Positions 4,685-7,813 of a stretch of 7,813 nt of DNA are shown here, one piece after another. Position 1 is the stretch's first letter, and each line of letters starts with the position of its first letter. The notes below the pieces were generated by a model. It saw only the letters and a list, made by a program, of their open reading frames with translations. It had not been told where the DNA came from and did no database searches. Location of the stretch: contig CALHBZ010000222.1 in assembly GCA_937930605.1 (NCBI GenBank), forward strand, positions 1 through 7,813. The letters run 5' to 3'. The stretch is from Streptococcus oralis (GTDB taxonomy: Bacteria > Bacillota > Bacilli > Lactobacillales > Streptococcaceae). Made by a program: the position numbers and the translations under genes.

Positions 4685-7600
4685 ATGAAAATGAAGAAAA
4701 AGTATCTTGTGGCGGGATCGGCTTTAGTACTTTCCCTAAGTCTTTGCATCTATGCATTGAATCAACATCAAGTAGAAGGAAACAAAGACAATAACCGTGT
4801 ATCTTATGTTGATGGGAAACAAGACTCTCAAAAAACAGAAACTCAGACACCAGATCAAGTTAGCAAAAAAGAAGATATTCAGGCAGAACAAATTGTCGTG
4901 AAAATCACCGATCAAGGTTATGTGACTTCACATGGTGATCATTTCCATTATTACAATGGTAAAGTTCCTTTTGATGCGATTTTCAGTGAAGAACTTTTGA
5001 TGAGAGATGCCAATTATCAACTTAAAGACGCTGATATTGTCAACGAAATCAAAGGTGGCTACATTATCAAGGTGAATGGGAAGTATTATGTTTACCTTAA
5101 GGATGCGGCACATGCAGATAACGTTCGTACGAAGGACGAAATTGAACGCCAAAAACAAGATCATACACACGATGCACCAACTTCTAACAGTGCAGTGACA
5201 CTTGCACGATCACAAGGACGTTATACTACCGATGATGGATATATTTTTAATCCATCTGATATTATAGAGGACACTGGTGATGCTTATATCGTTCCTCATG
5301 GTGGACATTACCACTACATTCCAAAGAGTTCCTTGTCTGCTAGTGAATTGGCTGCTGCTCAAGCCTACCTCTCTGGAACTAGAAAACAACCGAGTGTGAC
5401 TGACTATCGTCCAAGTCAAAATGGAATCGGTCAAACCACTAATTCTAGTCAACAAACTGAAACACCAAGCAATACAGAAGAGAGCCTTCAGAATCTATTA
5501 AAACAGCTCTATGCACTTCCAAGTAATCAACGTTATGCGGAATCGGATGGCTTAATTTTTGACCCTGCTAAGATTTCAAGCAGAACACCGAGTGGCGTAG
5601 CGATTCCTCATGGAAATCACTATCATTTCATTCCGTATACAAAGCTTTCTGCTTTGGAAGAAAAGATTGCGCGTATGATTCCTCTTGCTAGCGACAGTGG
5701 GCAACCAGTACCTTTGGAAAATCCAAGTAAACCAGTAGAACATCCTGATCAGCAAGACCATCATCACGACCAAGACGGTGACCATGGAAGTCAGGGGACC
5801 AAGCATAAAGATCATGACCACGATGGAGAGAACCATAATCACCATCATGACGAAGAGCATGATCACGACTTTGCAGCTGAACGCGTTGTCAGTGAAGATG
5901 AGCAAGGGTTTGTAGTTTCTCATGGAGATCACGCTCATTATTTCTTTAAGAAGGACTTGACTGATGCTCAAATTAAAGCCGCCCAAAACCACTTGAAAGA
6001 AAATCGTCAGTCTGAGCCTGTTCAACCACTTGCCAAGACCGTGGAAAATTTCTCAAGAGATGCGAGCGATGAAGAAAAAATCAAGTATATCTCACAGACC
6101 TACGGAGTACCGCTTGAAGCGATTCGTATTTCAAATGGATTCTTTGTCTTTGGAAATCCGGATCAAGCCTATGATCCTACTCATATTCATCCCTATGCAG
6201 TACGAAAAGAACATGTTCGTATACCGCTGCAGACAGGTGATCCTGAACTTGATTTCTTAAATGAACTTTATACTACTGCCCTACGCGACAATGTGTCTCC
6301 TTATAGTTTGCAAGTTGAAAATGGTAGTTTTGTCATTCCACATGGTGATCACAATCACTACATTAAGGTTCAGACCAAGGGCTATGAGGTTGCTTTAAAG
6401 AACAAGATTCCTACCCTACAATCAAGCTATCAGCCTGGAGCTTTTGACGAGCAAACTGTTCTTTCTAAAGTTGATCAACTGTTAGCAGATAGCAGAAGCC
6501 TCTACAAAGACCAACCTATCATGCAAAGACGGGTAGAACTTGCTTTGGGTCAATTTACCGAGAACATGAAAAAACTTGCGACCAACTCAACTGCTGGATA
6601 CCTAGCAGCCTTGGATCTCTTTGATAAGCAATATATCCATGTGGATCAAAGTGTGTCTCCAGTTGAAACATCACCTTTGGACAAGAAATACCAAGCCCTT
6701 GTAGATAAGATCAATACACTGGATACAGATACTTATGGTTTGCCTAAGAAGGATCTCTTGCTTCATTTGCAAGATGCGAAACTAGCACAAGATGAAACAG
6801 AGTTGGATGCGATTGAAGCGAAACTGCAAGCCTTGCAAGATTTCCGCGATCGGACAGGGGTTACGACAGTAGAGTACATTAAGTATTTCTACGAACATGT
6901 ATCTGATGGCCGACTCAGAGAAGAACTACGTAACCGTGTTGCCAAGTTGACTTGGGAACTTTACCAGTCGCAATCTTTTCTCAAAGCAACCGACTTAAAC
7001 AAGTTATTCCCAACCATCTACCAAACTAAACTAGAGGTGGAAGAAGCTCTCAAAGACGAACCAGTTTCTACAAAAGCTGGCAAAACCATTCTGGATACGG
7101 AAAAAGTGGATAGCCAAACTGCTAAGACAGCTATCTATGAATTCCTAAAAGAACTCTATGGTGACTTTATGCCAGAAGAACGTGTCACTCATGTGAAGAA
7201 GGAAGAAGTTGAAGCACTTCTAGCCAAAGTAATAGACCTCTTAGCACGTGTCAAAGAAGATGGTGTCAAACAATCCCTAGCTGAAGAAGCAGCCAATATC
7301 AAAGCGGCTACTGAAAAGGAAAATGCAGACCTTGACGAAGCTAAAACACAACTTGAGGATCTTTTAAATCGTATTGCAGCGACTATCCAACGAGAAGAAA
7401 AACAGGCTGAACAGGATCCGCAAACGGTGATCATCTATCAAAAACTTTATAATGTCTTGCTCTCTCTTCACAAGTACCTTGAGGATAATAAGGGATCAGA
7501 TGCAGACTTTGAACGTGTTGATGCCCTATTTGATCAACTCGCAGCCAAAAGCAGTGATAAAGAAGGTCTCCTCACTCTAGCTAAAGAGATTATTAGCTTG

Positions 7601-7738
7601 AACCAAGAACTCCGTTCAAAATCAAGTGAAACTGCTAACCAATCTAAGTCTGAGAAAGATAGTGAAACAGCGACATCTCAAGCAAGCGAAAAGCAAGAGC
7701 AAAGTGAGTCTGACTCAAGTGCTCAACCAAACGAATAA
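4685..7738 (+). CDS. Large polyhistidine triad protein with His-rich insert and helical C-terminus (Pht2)
   Basis: This 1017-residue Pht protein is longer than PhtA/B/D and near the size of PhtE. The signal peptide ends in LSLC, with Cys21 the only cysteine. HxxHxH motifs lie at residues 83-88, 205-210, 309-314, 413-418 and 553-558. Between triads 3 and 4, residues 353-394 carry 14 histidines mixed with Asp. The triad-4 region (SHGDHAHYFFKKDL) resembles PhtE. Residues 499-510 (THIHPYAVRKEH) hold three further histidines. From about 585 on the protein is charged and probably helical, with modules around 665-720, 840-897 and 917-975, then a Ser/Glu/Gln-rich tail and no LPxTG anchor. Its first 160 residues are about 80% identical to the upstream Pht. 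Family role: surface zinc capture and transfer to AdcAII, its operon partner. I do not assign it to a named pneumococcal paralogue. ATG 4685 aligns with the family N-terminus; ATG 4691 has better ribosome-site spacing. Confidence 0.94.
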   Translation: MKMKKKYLVAGSALVLSLSLCIYALNQHQVEGNKDNNRVSYVDGKQDSQKTETQTPDQVSKKEDIQAEQIVVKITDQGYVTSHGDHFHYYNGKVPFDAIFSEELLMRDANYQLKDADIVNEIKGGYIIKVNGKYYVYLKDAAHADNVRTKDEIERQKQDHTHDAPTSNSAVTLARSQGRYTTDDGYIFNPSDIIEDTGDAYIVPHGGHYHYIPKSSLSASELAAAQAYLSGTRKQPSVTDYRPSQNGIGQTTNSSQQTETPSNTEESLQNLLKQLYALPSNQRYAESDGLIFDPAKISSRTPSGVAIPHGNHYHFIPYTKLSALEEKIARMIPLASDSGQPVPLENPSKPVEHPDQQDHHHDQDGDHGSQGTKHKDHDHDGENHNHHHDEEHDHDFAAERVVSEDEQGFVVSHGDHAHYFFKKDLTDAQIKAAQNHLKENRQSEPVQPLAKTVENFSRDASDEEKIKYISQTYGVPLEAIRISNGFFVFGNPDQAYDPTHIHPYAVRKEHVRIPLQTGDPELDFLNELYTTALRDNVSPYSLQVENGSFVIPHGDHNHYIKVQTKGYEVALKNKIPTLQSSYQPGAFDEQTVLSKVDQLLADSRSLYKDQPIMQRRVELALGQFTENMKKLATNSTAGYLAALDLFDKQYIHVDQSVSPVETSPLDKKYQALVDKINTLDTDTYGLPKKDLLLHLQDAKLAQDETELDAIEAKLQALQDFRDRTGVTTVEYIKYFYEHVSDGRLREELRNRVAKLTWELYQSQSFLKATDLNKLFPTIYQTKLEVEEALKDEPVSTKAGKTILDTEKVDSQTAKTAIYEFLKELYGDFMPEERVTHVKKEEVEALLAKVIDLLARVKEDGVKQSLAEEAANIKAATEKENADLDEAKTQLEDLLNRIAATIQREEKQAEQDPQTVIIYQKLYNVLLSLHKYLEDNKGSDADFERVDALFDQLAAKSSDKEGLLTLAKEIISLNQELRSKSSETANQSKSEKDSETATSQASEKQEQSESDSSAQPNE
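5741..5866 (+). other. Histidine/aspartate-rich segment of the second Pht protein
   Basis: Residues 353-394 contain 14 histidines in 42 positions, with HHH twice (359-361, 386-388) and several HDH or HNH steps. The composition matches the flexible His-rich loops of zinc transporters and zinc-binding lipoproteins, which collect metal. It lies in the linker between triads 3 and 4, where the upstream Pht protein has a proline-rich linker instead. Confidence 0.85.
7433..7594 (+). repeat. Helical module shared with the first Pht protein (copy 2)
   Basis: Residues 917-970, starting IYQKLYNVL and including NKGSDADF and SSDK, align without gaps to residues 463-516 of the upstream Pht protein, with about 39% identity by hand count. 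Here the module is followed only by the Ser/Glu-rich tail. Confidence 0.65.
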
Positions 7739-7776
7739 AAAGAAAGGCGACGTAGCTGAGCTACCTCGTCTTTTTT
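7739..7776. terminator. Bidirectional terminator after the adcAII-pht operon
   Basis: GTAGC (7752-7756) pairs with GCTAC (7760-7764) around TGA, and GAC (7749-7751) pairs with GTC (7768-7770) past a three-base bulge; A-rich DNA on the left pairs with six T on the right (7771-7776). The A-run just after the pht stop gives a T-run on the minus strand, so it can serve both converging genes. Confidence 0.85.
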
Positions 7777-7813
7777 AGTCTTTATAGGATACAATACCAA
7801 TGATGGTATCTAC
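7775..7813 (-). CDS. Possible C-terminal end of a convergent gene (12 codons in window)
   Basis: Read on the minus strand from the window edge, the bases give VDTIIGIVSYKD followed by TAA (7777-7775). The reading is open, protein-like and stops right at the bidirectional terminator, the usual layout for converging streptococcal genes. Twelve residues are too few to name the product, and an open frame this short could be chance. Confidence 0.4.
   Translation of the reverse strand, partial: VDTIIGIVSYKD

Noticed and set aside
5741..5866. CRISPR-like or tandem DNA repeat in the His-rich segment
   Set aside because: The repetition is in amino acids and short codon pairs; there are no regular direct repeats with spacers.
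5576..6025. 149-codon open frame on the minus strand
   Set aside because: It lies opposite the His/Asp-rich part of the second pht gene. The run of CAT, CAC and GAC codons gives a Met/Val/Ile-rich antisense frame with no ribosome site or domain.
1..7813. tRNA, rRNA, riboswitch, phage or toxin-antitoxin elements
   Set aside because: Nothing in either strand suggests these; the intergenic gaps are short and explained by promoters, operators and terminators.

Overview
The window reads as a chromosomal segment of a mitis-group Streptococcus (S. mitis, S. oralis, S. infantis or S. pneumoniae neighbourhood). The reasons are the AT-rich coding style, a streptococcal enzyme I (PtsI) C-terminus, a zinc-binding AdcAII/Lmb lipoprotein, two polyhistidine triad (Pht) proteins, and copies of the AdcR zinc-repressor operator TTAACYRGTTAA.

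Layout: (1) 1-800, the last 265 residues of ptsI, closed by a strong terminator at 804-838. (2) 801-1055, an intergenic control region with a TTGACA-N17-TAAACT promoter flanked by two AdcR boxes. (3) 1056-3563, an 835-residue Pht protein with five HxxHxH motifs, called Pht1 here. (4) 3564-3759, a hairpin, a terminator and a second AdcR-type promoter that closely copies the first. (5) 3760-4677, adcAII. (6) 4685-7738, a 1017-residue Pht protein (Pht2), 7 bases after adcAII with its ribosome site overlapping the adcAII stop. (7) A bidirectional terminator at 7739-7776, then what looks like the last 12 codons of a convergent gene on the minus strand.

Working model: apart from ptsI, which is a central sugar-transport gene and only a neighbour, this is a zinc-scavenging locus. 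In the known pneumococcal system, AdcR bound to zinc represses these genes. When zinc is scarce the surface Pht proteins bind zinc and pass it to the lipoprotein AdcAII, which feeds the AdcCB ABC transporter encoded elsewhere.

I see no wholly new type of system. The notable points are architectural. The ptsI-linked pht gene and the adcAII-pht pair lie together, whereas from memory they are separate loci in pneumococcus. Pht2 carries a 42-residue segment with 14 histidines. The two promoters are near-copies in their -10/operator part. A helical module is shared by the two Pht proteins at different positions.
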